This document shows, piece after piece, positions 1 to 6,911 of a stretch of 64,000 nucleotides of DNA. The translations under genes and the position numbers were made by a program. The notes beneath the pieces are model-generated. The model ran no database searches and was not told where the DNA came from. It was given only the letters and a program-made list of their open reading frames with translations. The number at the start of each line of letters is the position of its first letter. Position 1 is the first letter of the stretch. The stretch comes from Dechloromonas hankyongensis (GTDB taxonomy: Bacteria > Pseudomonadota > Gammaproteobacteria > Burkholderiales > Rhodocyclaceae): assembly GCF_022012295.1 (NCBI RefSeq), contig NZ_JAKLTN010000001.1:1302001-1366000 (forward strand), given 5' to 3'.

Positions 1-525
1 GGCCGGAGCGGCAACGGCGGTGCTGGCTGCTTGCAGGTTGGCTTCGGTGATGTCGGACAGCTGCTTGGCCATCGAGGTCATCTGGTCGAAAGCCTTGGTC
101 GAGGCGCCGAGCATGGACTGCATCGTGGCGGCGAAAACGTCGCCACCGACCGGTGCGGAGGCCTTGGCCTTGGCAACAGCGGATTCGGCGTTCTTGGCGA
201 AGGTGCTGTACTGGGCTTCCATGACCGAGGTGATTTCCTTCTGCATTTCGGAAACCAGGTCATAGACGCTGCGCGAGTAGCTGACCATCTTGTCGATGTT
301 CGGCTGGGCCAGTTCGGAGTTCAGCTTGGCGACGGCGTTGACGTCCTTGGCCGACAGCAGTTGCTGTGCATTGGCAACCGTGTTGTTGAAGAACTCACGG
401 GAAGCGGCCATGTTGAGGGCGGTCAGACGCTCGACGCCGTCGAAGGCGGTACGCATCAGGGCCATCATGACTTCGGCGTTGGCCTTTTGGGCGGCGGTCA
501 GTTGTTCGAAATTCGGGTTGCTCAT
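1..525 (-). CDS. Phasin family protein, C-terminus cut by the window edge
   Basis: Phasins are small amphipathic proteins that coat polyhydroxyalkanoate granules. The open frame runs from an ATG at 525 to the edge of the window without a stop, so about 175 residues are visible and the end is missing. It begins MSNPNFEQLTAAQK and aligns with the phasin at 606-1154 over its whole length; both share the patterns SAKDVN/QE, LAQPN and YSRSVY. That shared pattern is why I call it a phasin. Two ATGs stand in tandem (528 and 525); the second has the better spacing from the GGAG motif. It lies 80 bp downstream of the other phasin with a strong terminator in between, so it may depend on read-through or on its own promoter, which I could not see. 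Confidence 0.85.
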   Translation of the reverse strand, partial: MSNPNFEQLTAAQKANAEVMMALMRTAFDGVERLTALNMAASREFFNNTVANAQQLLSAKDVNAVAKLNSELAQPNIDKMVSYSRSVYDLVSEMQKEITSVMEAQYSTFAKNAESAVAKAKASAPVGGDVFAATMQSMLGASTKAFDQMTSMAKQLSDITEANLQAASTAVAAPA

Positions 526-560
526 CATCTTCTCCAGTTTTAGTTTGGTGGTGCGGATGA

Positions 561-588
561 AACGACAAACCCCCGCCGAAGCGGGGGC
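561..588 (-). terminator. Rho-independent terminator of the second phasin gene
   Basis: On the minus strand a 7-bp stem CCCCCGC/GCGGGGG closes a TTCG tetraloop and is followed by a T-rich stretch (TTTGTCGTTT). It lies 18 bp beyond the stop codon of the phasin gene at 606-1154 and separates the two phasin genes. Confidence 0.85.
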
Positions 589-605
589 TTTACTTTAAAA
601 CCTGA

Positions 606-1154
606 TTACTTCTTGCCCTTGGCAGCAGCGCCGACGGCCTTGACGGTGGCGTTGGTGGCGGCAGCGACGTTGGCTTCGGTGATTTCGGCAACTTGCTTGG
701 CAGCCTTGTTCATGTTGTCGAAGGCGGAGTTGGCGGCGGCGATGGCGCTCTTGACCGCAGCGACGGCAACGTCGGAACCGGCCGGAGCGGACTTGGCAGC
801 CTTGTCCAGCAGGCCGGCAACGGTCTTCTGGAAGTCGCCGAACTGGACTTCAGCCATCTTGGCCAGTTCTTCCTGGGTCTGGGCGGAGATTTCGTAGACG
901 CTGCGCGAGTAGGCAACGGCCTTTTCGACATTCGGCTGGGCCAGCGAAGCCTGGATGGACAGGGCTTCCTGAACGTCCTTGGCGGCCATCAGGGCCTTGG
1001 CGCCAGAGACGGAGTCTTCGATCACGGAACGGGCGGTGTTCAGGTTCAGGGCGGCGATGCGCTCGGCGGAAGCCAGGGCGGTGTTGGCCAGGGACAGCAG
1101 GGAGTCGACGGTGGCCTTGTTGGCGGCGGCGAATTGCTCGGGGGTCGTGAACAT
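606..1154 (-). CDS. Phasin family protein (PhaP-like)
   Basis: A 182-residue protein, the usual size for a betaproteobacterial phasin, rich in alanine and predicted to be helical throughout. It starts MFTTPEQFAAANKATVDSLL and ends in a lysine-rich tail (AAAKGKK), as many phasins do. No catalytic residues are expected. Phasins bind the surface of polyhydroxybutyrate granules and control their size and number, so the host probably stores PHA. The ATG at 1154 is preceded by AGGAGAAA. The gene has a near-consensus sigma70 promoter at 1243-1270 with a 19-bp palindrome just upstream, and its own terminator. Together with the neighbouring phasin it forms a tandem pair that probably arose by duplication. 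Confidence 0.9.
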   Translation of the reverse strand: MFTTPEQFAAANKATVDSLLSLANTALASAERIAALNLNTARSVIEDSVSGAKALMAAKDVQEALSIQASLAQPNVEKAVAYSRSVYEISAQTQEELAKMAEVQFGDFQKTVAGLLDKAAKSAPAGSDVAVAAVKSAIAAANSAFDNMNKAAKQVAEITEANVAAATNATVKAVGAAAKGKK

Positions 1155-1242
1155 GGGGTTTCTCCTAATAAAAAGTCATGCCGAATTACGAGTTCCTGGC
1201 AGCCCTTCCATCGTGATGATGTTGCGCTGCAGCATGGACTTT

Positions 1243-1270
1243 ATTATAGGGATGATTGTTCGCTTGTCAA
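1243..1270 (-). promoter_or_regulatory. Near-consensus sigma70 promoter of the phasin gene
   Basis: On the minus strand TTGACA (1270-1265) and TATAAT (1248-1243) are both perfect hexamers separated by 16 bp. The expected start of transcription is near 1236, leaving a leader of about 80 nt before the ATG at 1154. Such a strong core promoter usually needs a repressor; candidate sites are the palindrome at 1276-1294 and the GCTGCAGC motif around the start site. Confidence 0.8.
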
Positions 1271-1275
1271 CAATC

Positions 1276-1294
1276 TTTTGTGCAGTGCACAAAA
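1276..1294. promoter_or_regulatory. 19-bp perfect palindrome upstream of the phasin -35 box, possible PhaR operator
   Basis: TTTTGTGCAGTGCACAAAA reads as two 9-bp arms around a central base. It ends 5 bp upstream of the -35 hexamer. PhaR-type repressors of phasin genes are known to recognise TGC/GCA-rich dyads, and a second one (GCTGCAGC, about 1226-1233) overlaps the expected transcription start. Assignment to PhaR is inference. Confidence 0.55.
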
Positions 1295-1333
1295 ATTTAA
1301 TTATCAATAAAAATCAGTAACTTGTTGTATTTT

Positions 1334-1374
1334 CGCTGGGGCGGTAAGATATTTTTCGTCAGGCTGCCCCAGCG
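1334..1374. repeat. Inverted repeat downstream of lptA
   Basis: A perfect 9-bp inverted repeat, CGCTGGGGC (1334-1342) and GCCCCAGCG (1366-1374), with a 23-bp AT-rich loop, stands 8 bp after the lptA stop. Neither strand has a T-tract after the stem, so it is not a classic terminator, though it could shield the 3' end of the lptA message. Confidence 0.5.
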
Positions 1375-1381
1375 CGATGCA

Positions 1382-1984
1382 CTACGGTTGTGCGGGTTGG
1401 GTCGAGATGCCGCCAGAACCCTTGAGCTGCAGGCGTTCGCCACGGGTAGCCGGACGCTCTGGCTCGGTTTCCTTGTTCTTTGGCTGGATGACGGCGCGAA
1501 CGCGTGGCGGTGCGGCATTCGGATCGCGGGATTCGCCGGCGGTGACCAGGTATTTTTCATTGACCGCGTCGTACCAGATGTAGTCGCCCTTGACCTGGTC
1601 GTCGCCGCTCTTGACCCAGGCGCGGTGGAACAGTTCGGCAATCTCGGTATTGGTGTTGTATTCGATGCGCTCGGCTTCGCCGTCGACGTATTCGTCCTTG
1701 CCTTCGCGTTTCTGACGGAAGCGGGCGAGGCCGTTCTTGCCGCTGAAGGCCGTACCTTTCTGAAAGCCATAGCGGTCTTCGGTGATGATGACGCGGTCGG
1801 CCTTGAGGATCATGGTGCCCTTGGTGATGACGACGTCGCCTTCGAGAATCTGGATTTTCTTGGCGTCGTCGATGGAAACCTTGGCTGCCTCGAGCAGCAT
1901 GGGTTTGTCTCTGTCAGCTTTTTCAGCGTAGACGGGAAGCGAGGCCAGCAGGCAGAGGGTGAGCGTGACAAGGCGAACGGTCAT
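1382..1984 (-). CDS. lptA: LPS transport periplasmic protein LptA
   Basis: LptA forms the periplasmic bridge that carries lipopolysaccharide from the inner-membrane complex LptBFGC to LptDE in the outer membrane. The 200-residue product has a signal peptide of about 20 residues (cut after PVYA) followed by the OstA-type beta-jellyroll repeat, visible in the stretch LEGDVVITKGTMILKADRV and then ...AERIEYNTNTEIAELFHRA. The C-terminal tail of about 40 residues is polar and proline-rich. It overlaps lptC by 4 bp (ATGA), which implies translational coupling. In most betaproteobacteria lptB and rpoN follow; here the next genes are phasins, so lptB must lie elsewhere. Confidence 0.93.
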   Translation of the reverse strand: MTVRLVTLTLCLLASLPVYAEKADRDKPMLLEAAKVSIDDAKKIQILEGDVVITKGTMILKADRVIITEDRYGFQKGTAFSGKNGLARFRQKREGKDEYVDGEAERIEYNTNTEIAELFHRAWVKSGDDQVKGDYIWYDAVNEKYLVTAGESRDPNAAPPRVRAVIQPKNKETEPERPATRGERLQLKGSGGISTQPAQP

Positions 1985-2562
1985 GGCGTTGTTTTCGATC
2001 GAATGTATTGCCCTTTGACCTGCGATTGCAGAACGAAGGTCGATTTGTTGTTGTCAATCTCGGCACCCACACCGGTGATCCAGGATTGACCTTGCGTGAT
2101 TTCCACCGGGCTGTTGGTGAAGGCGAAGCCGGCATCGGTCTGTACCGTCAGGTCCGGCGTGCGGGCCAGCAGCTCGGGGTGGTCGACAGTGGCTGCCCGG
2201 GTGATGCGGACATCGTCCCACAGGTAGGCGACTTCGCCTTTGGACGTGATCTTGGCGAAATTGGACGTGACGCGGATTTGCGGCGCGTCCGGGCGATAGC
2301 TGATCAGCACGGGCGACTTGAGTTCGGACGAGTCGTCGTCCGCGTAGTGGACCATGTAGGGGCCGGTCAGCCGATACTTGACGTGTCCGGTTTCATCAAA
2401 GCGGCGGACAATGAAGTTTTCGGCAATGCCGTCCGGATCGTGGCGGAACTTGCCGTCGTGCTTGTCATTACCCGGCTCGGTGGCGCTTTGCAGCCAGAAA
2501 GTCAGCGTGGCCAGCACGGACAGGATAATGATGGGGAAGAGTTGGCTGGGCCAGTGCTTCAT
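1981..2562 (-). CDS. lptC: LPS export system protein LptC
   Basis: LptC is the bitopic inner-membrane protein that receives LPS from LptBFG and passes it to LptA. The 193-residue protein has one N-terminal membrane anchor (about residues 6-25, PSQLFPIIILSVLATLTFWL) and a periplasmic domain with the YxLxGxxxxxY-like region (VKYRLTGPYMVHYADDDSSEL) typical of the family. It overlaps both kdsC upstream and lptA downstream by 4 bp, so the four genes kdsD-kdsC-lptC-lptA form a tightly coupled operon. Confidence 0.92.
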   Translation of the reverse strand: MKHWPSQLFPIIILSVLATLTFWLQSATEPGNDKHDGKFRHDPDGIAENFIVRRFDETGHVKYRLTGPYMVHYADDDSSELKSPVLISYRPDAPQIRVTSNFAKITSKGEVAYLWDDVRITRAATVDHPELLARTPDLTVQTDAGFAFTNSPVEITQGQSWITGVGAEIDNNKSTFVLQSQVKGQYIRSKTTP

Positions 2563-3086
2563 TGCGGGTCGAGGTAGGGCGCGAAGGCTTCTTCGAGCTT
2601 GCCCTGAGCGGCGAGAATGAATTCGATGGCTTCGCGCACGGCCCCCTGGCCGCCGGCCGCTGCGGTGATGGTATGGACGCGTTCCTTGACGATGGGCCGG
2701 GCGTTGGCCGGCGCAATGGTGAGTCCGGCGTGCGCCATGGCTGGCAGATCGATCAGATCGTCGCCCATGAAGGCGAGTTCCGACCAGTCCAGGCCCAGCT
2801 TGTCGAGCAGCTTGGCGGCGACGTCCCGCTTGTTGCCGACGCCCTGATAGACGTGCGTGACGCCGAGATCGGCGGCGCGGTGGGAAACGACGCCGGAATT
2901 GCGCCCGGTGATGATGGCGACCTCGATGCCGACGCGTTTGAGCAGCACGATGCCAAGGCCGTCCTGGACGTTGAAGGTCTTGAATTCGTGGCCGTCGTCG
3001 GAATAGTGCAGGCCGCCGTCGGTCATCACCCCGTCGATGTCGAAGGCGATGAGCTTGATACGGGTGGCGCGGGTTTGGGCGTCCAT
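2559..3086 (-). CDS. kdsC: 3-deoxy-D-manno-octulosonate 8-phosphate phosphatase KdsC
   Basis: KdsC hydrolyses Kdo-8-phosphate to Kdo, an essential sugar of the LPS inner core. The 175-residue length is that of the small cap-less HAD phosphatases. HAD motif I is DIDGVMTDG with Asp16 and Asp18, motif II is the Thr of ITGRNS (about 60), and motif IV is GDDLIDLPAM (about 108). The ATG at 3086 overlaps the kdsD stop by one base (TGATG). The frame stays open far upstream of this ATG inside kdsD, but that extension has no homology to phosphatases and is an effect of GC-rich codons. Confidence 0.93.
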   Translation of the reverse strand: MDAQTRATRIKLIAFDIDGVMTDGGLHYSDDGHEFKTFNVQDGLGIVLLKRVGIEVAIITGRNSGVVSHRAADLGVTHVYQGVGNKRDVAAKLLDKLGLDWSELAFMGDDLIDLPAMAHAGLTIAPANARPIVKERVHTITAAAGGQGAVREAIEFILAAQGKLEEAFAPYLDPQ

Positions 3087-4084
3087 CAGATGACCTTGGC
3101 GGTGAATAGATCGTGCATGTTGAGGGCGCCGATCAGGTGGTTGTCGGCATCGACGACGAGCAGGGCGTTGATGCGCAGGCGTTCCATCATTTCCACGGCT
3201 TCGACGGCGAGGCGGTCGGGACCGATAGTGCGCGGATTGGGGTGCATGACCGTGGCGATGTCGCCTTGCTGCAGGTCGATGCGCTTTTCGAAGGCACGGC
3301 GCAGGTCGCCGTCGGTGAAGATGCCGAGCACTGTGTTGGCCGGATCGGTGATCGCCACCAGGCCGAGGCCGCCGCGCGACATGGCGATGATGGCGTCGGT
3401 GATGCTGGCAGTCGGTGCCACGGCGGGTACGCGGTCGTCGGCGCGCATCACGTCGCGGACGTGGGTGAGCAGGCGGCGACCAAGCGAGCCGCCGGGGTGC
3501 GAGCGGGCGAAATCCTCGGGGCCGAAGCCGCGGGCGTCGAGCAGCGCAACGGCCAGGGCATCGCCCAGTGCTAGCGCGGCGGTAGTGCTGGCTGTCGGCG
3601 CCAGGTTGTGCGGGCAGGCTTCCTGAGCGACGCCGGCATCGAGATGGATGTCGGCTTCGCGCGCCAGCGTAGAGGTCGGCACGCCGGTCATCGCGATGAT
3701 GCGGGCGCCCTGGCGCTTCAGTGCCGGCAGGATGCTGAGCAATTCGCCCGATTCGCCGGAATTGGACAGGGCGAGCAGCACGTCGTCGCGGGTGATCATG
3801 CCCAGGTCGCCATGGCTGGCTTCGGCCGGATGGACGAAATAGGCCGGGGTGCCGGTACTTGCCATGGTTGCCGCAATCTTGCGCGCGATGTGCCCGGATT
3901 TGCCCATGCCGCTGACGATCAGACGGCCGTGGCAATTGAGGATCAGCTCGACGGCGCGGGAGAAATCGCCATCGAGTCGCCCTTGCAGGGCCTCCACTGC
4001 GGCCGCTTCGATGTTCAGGGTCTGGCGACCGAGTTCCAGAGCGCGTTCCGGCGAAAAGCGATGAGCGTTAAGGCTTGGGTTCAT
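3086..4084 (-). CDS. kdsD: Arabinose-5-phosphate isomerase KdsD (KpsF/GutQ family)
   Basis: Interconverts ribulose-5-phosphate and arabinose-5-phosphate, the first step of Kdo synthesis. The 332-residue protein has an N-terminal SIS domain (SGMGKSGHIARK about residues 58-69, HPAEASHGDLG 85-95, SNSGES 107-112) and two C-terminal CBS domains (about 205-330). I chose the ATG at 4084 (MNPSLNAHRFSPERAL); an ATG 63 bp further upstream would add residues unlike the family and run into the divergent promoter region. It heads the operon kdsD-kdsC-lptC-lptA and stands back to back with the KefB-type antiporter, only 53 bp away. Confidence 0.93.
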   Translation of the reverse strand: MNPSLNAHRFSPERALELGRQTLNIEAAAVEALQGRLDGDFSRAVELILNCHGRLIVSGMGKSGHIARKIAATMASTGTPAYFVHPAEASHGDLGMITRDDVLLALSNSGESGELLSILPALKRQGARIIAMTGVPTSTLAREADIHLDAGVAQEACPHNLAPTASTTAALALGDALAVALLDARGFGPEDFARSHPGGSLGRRLLTHVRDVMRADDRVPAVAPTASITDAIIAMSRGGLGLVAITDPANTVLGIFTDGDLRRAFEKRIDLQQGDIATVMHPNPRTIGPDRLAVEAVEMMERLRINALLVVDADNHLIGALNMHDLFTAKVI

Positions 4085-4137
4085 GGCGGGGCTGCGGTTA
4101 AGATGCGGGAAGTATACCTGAATCGCGAAAACGGCCC

Positions 4138-6096
4138 TTGAGCGCACTTTCTCTCGTCCTGTTGCTGCTTGGCGCCTCGGTCCTGGCCGTGGTGATTTTC
4201 CGGCGCTTCAACCTGCCGCCGGTGCTCGGCTACCTGTTCGTCGGCAGCGTGATCGGGCCGCATGCCCTGAACCTGATGAATGACATGCACCGGGCGGAAT
4301 CGCTGGCCGAGTTCGGCGTCGTTTTCCTGATGTTCTCGATCGGCCTGGAATTTTCACTGCCCAAGCTGTTTTCGATGAAGCGCATCGTCTTCGGCCTGGG
4401 CCTGCTGCAGGTGGGCATCACCATGGCGCTGATCGCCGGGCTGATCATGCTCTTCGGAGTCAGCTGGCAACTCGGCATCGCCCTCGGCGGCGTGTTCGCC
4501 ATGTCGTCGACGGCGGTGATTACCAAGCTGCTCGCCGAGCGCATGCAGCTCGATTCGGCGCACGGCCGCGAAATCATGGGCGTGCTGCTGTTCCAGGACC
4601 TGGCAGTGGTGCCGTTGCTGGTCATCATCCCGTCGCTGACCCAGCCGCCGGAAAAACTGGCGGCGCTGCTGGCCGTCGCCCTGGTCAAGGCGGTGGTCGT
4701 GCTGGCGCTCATTCTGGTATTCGGCCAGCGCCTGATGCGCAAGTGGTTTCACTTCGTCGCCCGCGCCAAGTCGTCGGAGGTTTTCATCCTCAACGTGCTG
4801 CTGATCACGCTCAGCCTGGCTACCATCACCGAACTGGCCGGTTTGTCGCTGGCTCTGGGCGCATTCGTCGCCGGCATGCTGATTTCGGAAACGGAATACA
4901 AGTTTCAGGTCGAGGAGGACATCAAGCCCTTTCGCGACGTGCTGATGGGCCTATTCTTCGTGACCATCGGGGTGAAACTCGACCTGCACATCCTGGTCGG
5001 CCTGTGGTGGCAGGTATTGCTCGCCGTGGCTGCGCTGTTGCTGGTTAAGGCGCTGACGGTCGGGCTGCTGTCGTGGCGGCTCGGCGCCTCTCCCGGCAAT
5101 GCCATCCGCTCTGCGCTGTGGCTGTGTGCCGGTGGCGAATTCGGCTTCGTGCTGCTCGGCGAAGTCATGCGCATGCCGCGGGAAATCCAGCAGGTCGCGC
5201 TGACATCTCTGGTCTTGTCGATGCTCATCGCGCCCTTCATCGTCCAGTACAGCGAGCGCATTGTCGTCCGCTTCGTGGCCAGCGAATGGCTGATGCGCTC
5301 GATGCAGCTGACCCGCATCGCCGCCCAGTCGATGGGTTCGGAAAAGCATGCGATCCTGTGCGGGTTCGGCCGCAACGGCCAATACCTGGCTCGCTTCCTG
5401 GGGCAGGAGGATATCAATTACGTGGCGCTAGACGTCGATCCGGACCGCGTACATGAAGCCTCGACCGGCGGCGAAAACGTCGTCTATGGCGATGCAGGAC
5501 GTAAGGAGGCGCTGATGGCGGCCGGTCTGATGCGGGCCAGTGTGGTCATAGTCACCGTCAGCGATACCGCGCTCTCCGAAAAAATCCTGCACCACGTCCA
5601 GGAACTGCGCCATGACCTGCCGGTGATCGTGCGTACGGCAGACGAGCGCGACATGGACCGCCTGACCAAAGCCGGAGCGGCCGAAGTGGTGCCGGAAGCG
5701 CTGGAGGCCAGCCTGATGCTGGCATCACACGCGCTGGTGCTGGTCGGCGTGCCGATCAATCGCGTGCTCAAGCGTATCCGCCAGACCCGTTCTCAGCGCT
5801 ACAGTCTGTTGCGCGGCTTCTATCGCGGCATCACCGACCGCGATCACGACGAGGAAGACGAACACCAGCCACGCATGCACTCGGTTCTGCTGGGCGCCGG
5901 AGCGGCAGCGGTGGGTCGGACGCTGGATGATCTGGACTTGGACAACCTGGGCTGCGAAGTCAGCGCTATACGCCGTCGTGGCATCCGGGCACTCGAGCCG
6001 GCGCCGGAGACACTGCTCGAGGAAGGCGATGTCGTCGTTGTGCTCGGTTTGCCGGAGGCGGTGAGCGCCGCCGAGGAGCGCTTGCTGCAGAAATGA
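4138..6096 (+). CDS. KefB/KefC-type monovalent cation:proton antiporter (CPA2 family)
   Basis: A 652-residue membrane transporter. The first ~380 residues contain about twelve hydrophobic segments of the Na+/H+ exchanger fold, including LLFQDLAVVPLL and ALGAFVAGMLISETEYK, which are typical of Kef proteins. From about residue 400 a cytoplasmic RCK (TrkA-N) domain follows with the nucleotide-binding loop GFGRNGQYLARFL, and the last ~75 residues form a TrkA-C domain. Such proteins exchange K+ or Na+ for protons and are gated by ligands of the RCK domain. The start is a TTG at 4138, immediately followed by AGCGCACTT. The gene is divergent from kdsD, an arrangement often seen in betaproteobacteria. 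Substrate specificity cannot be read from the sequence. Confidence 0.9.
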   Translation: MSALSLVLLLLGASVLAVVIFRRFNLPPVLGYLFVGSVIGPHALNLMNDMHRAESLAEFGVVFLMFSIGLEFSLPKLFSMKRIVFGLGLLQVGITMALIAGLIMLFGVSWQLGIALGGVFAMSSTAVITKLLAERMQLDSAHGREIMGVLLFQDLAVVPLLVIIPSLTQPPEKLAALLAVALVKAVVVLALILVFGQRLMRKWFHFVARAKSSEVFILNVLLITLSLATITELAGLSLALGAFVAGMLISETEYKFQVEEDIKPFRDVLMGLFFVTIGVKLDLHILVGLWWQVLLAVAALLLVKALTVGLLSWRLGASPGNAIRSALWLCAGGEFGFVLLGEVMRMPREIQQVALTSLVLSMLIAPFIVQYSERIVVRFVASEWLMRSMQLTRIAAQSMGSEKHAILCGFGRNGQYLARFLGQEDINYVALDVDPDRVHEASTGGENVVYGDAGRKEALMAAGLMRASVVIVTVSDTALSEKILHHVQELRHDLPVIVRTADERDMDRLTKAGAAEVVPEALEASLMLASHALVLVGVPINRVLKRIRQTRSQRYSLLRGFYRGITDRDHDEEDEHQPRMHSVLLGAGAAAVGRTLDDLDLDNLGCEVSAIRRRGIRALEPAPETLLEEGDVVVVLGLPEAVSAAEERLLQK

Positions 6097-6120
6097 AAAA
6101 GCCCGCTAAGGCGGGCTTTA
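6097..6120. terminator. Bidirectional terminator between the antiporter and a pilin gene
   Basis: AAAGCCCGC, loop TAAG, GCGGGCTTT forms a 9-bp stem with A- and T-flanks on either side, so it can end transcripts from both the antiporter (plus) and the convergent pilin gene (minus). Confidence 0.85.
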
Positions 6121-6136
6121 GGGCTTAGAAGAAATA

Positions 6137-6781
6137 TTAGAAGGCGAGACAAACGACATAGCTCTTGCCGTCAGTGTAGGTTTCACCATCTTTGGTGGAG
6201 TCCGTCGTATTCCCGGATTGGGCGCGTACGGTTCCCTTGTCGCCTGCGCCATCATCGAGAGTGGTATCTAACTGCTGGGCTAATTTGTTGTTGATACCCG
6301 ATGAACAAATGTAGTAAGTCCCACTCATGCCTTTGATCGGTGTGCTCATTTGAATGCCAACAGTACCTCCTTCTGCGTTTGAAGGCAGGCTGGCAGTTGC
6401 GGCGCTTGTGAAATCGGTTGAGCCGGGAGCTAAACCGGCCAAGCGCACATGCTGCCAGAACAGTACATTTTCGCTGGTGACGTCGGTGGAATTCCAGGTG
6501 CCCTCGATGATTCCGTTACCTACTGTTTGCCCGGTAGCGCTTGCCTTTTTGCCACCAGTAAAGCGAGTGTCGGCATTGAGATCATCGCCAGGTAGGCGCT
6601 TGAATTTGTCCTGATAACCGTAAATAAACACGGGAATGGTACGGAAGTCGTTGGCCAGATTTTTAACCTTGGCGCTGTTGATCAACTCCTGACCCTTCAG
6701 GACTCCTCCCAGCAGCAGGCCGATAATCACCAGTACGATGGCGATTTCGACCAGGGTGAAGCCCTTTTGTTGATTTTTCAT
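6137..6781 (-). CDS. Type IV prepilin-like protein, likely a major or minor pilin of the MSHA-like system
   Basis: A 214-residue prepilin. The class III leader is short and basic (MKNQQKG) and is followed by the mature N-terminus FTLVEIAIVLVIIGLLLGGV with the conserved Phe1 and Glu5, to be cut and methylated by the prepilin peptidase PilD. The rest is a globular domain with the pattern KFKRLPGDD common in PulG/MshA-like pilins and two cysteines, one near residue 173 (YYIC) and one at the very end (VVCLAF), that may form a C-terminal disulfide. The ATG at 6781 has GGAG at the right distance; earlier in-frame ATGs are less likely. A sigma54-type promoter lies 35 bp upstream (6816-6831). It is the only structural gene of the locus transcribed from its own visible promoter, so I infer that it is the abundant subunit. 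Confidence 0.8.
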   Translation of the reverse strand: MKNQQKGFTLVEIAIVLVIIGLLLGGVLKGQELINSAKVKNLANDFRTIPVFIYGYQDKFKRLPGDDLNADTRFTGGKKASATGQTVGNGIIEGTWNSTDVTSENVLFWQHVRLAGLAPGSTDFTSAATASLPSNAEGGTVGIQMSTPIKGMSGTYYICSSGINNKLAQQLDTTLDDGAGDKGTVRAQSGNTTDSTKDGETYTDGKSYVVCLAF

Positions 6782-6815
6782 GGCATGCTCCGGCATATGG
6801 TTTTTGTCAACGTAC

Positions 6816-6831
6816 AGCAATAAGTATGCCC
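6816..6831 (-). promoter_or_regulatory. Sigma54 (-24/-12) promoter upstream of the prepilin gene
   Basis: On the minus strand the sequence GGGCATACTTATTGCT has GG and GC separated by exactly 10 bp and matches the TGGCAc-N5-TTGCt consensus at most informative positions. Transcription would begin near 6806, 25 bp before the ATG. An NtrC-family activator is encoded at the other end of the same locus (21511-22932). Confidence 0.7.
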
Positions 6832-6911
6832 ATGATTTTTGGGCTGAATTTGATAATCTGAGGCGAGAAACTGGCTTGCAAGTGTCGAAATATGGACAGG
6901 GTGTCGGAAAG

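Noticed and set aside
1334-1374. Terminator after lptA
   Set aside because: The inverted repeat has a 23-nt loop and no T-tract on either strand. I list it as a repeat only.
3087-3935. N-terminal extension of kdsC inside kdsD
   Set aside because: The frame is open but encodes an Arg/Pro/His-rich sequence typical of an out-of-frame reading of kdsD. The ATG at 3086 gives the normal family length.
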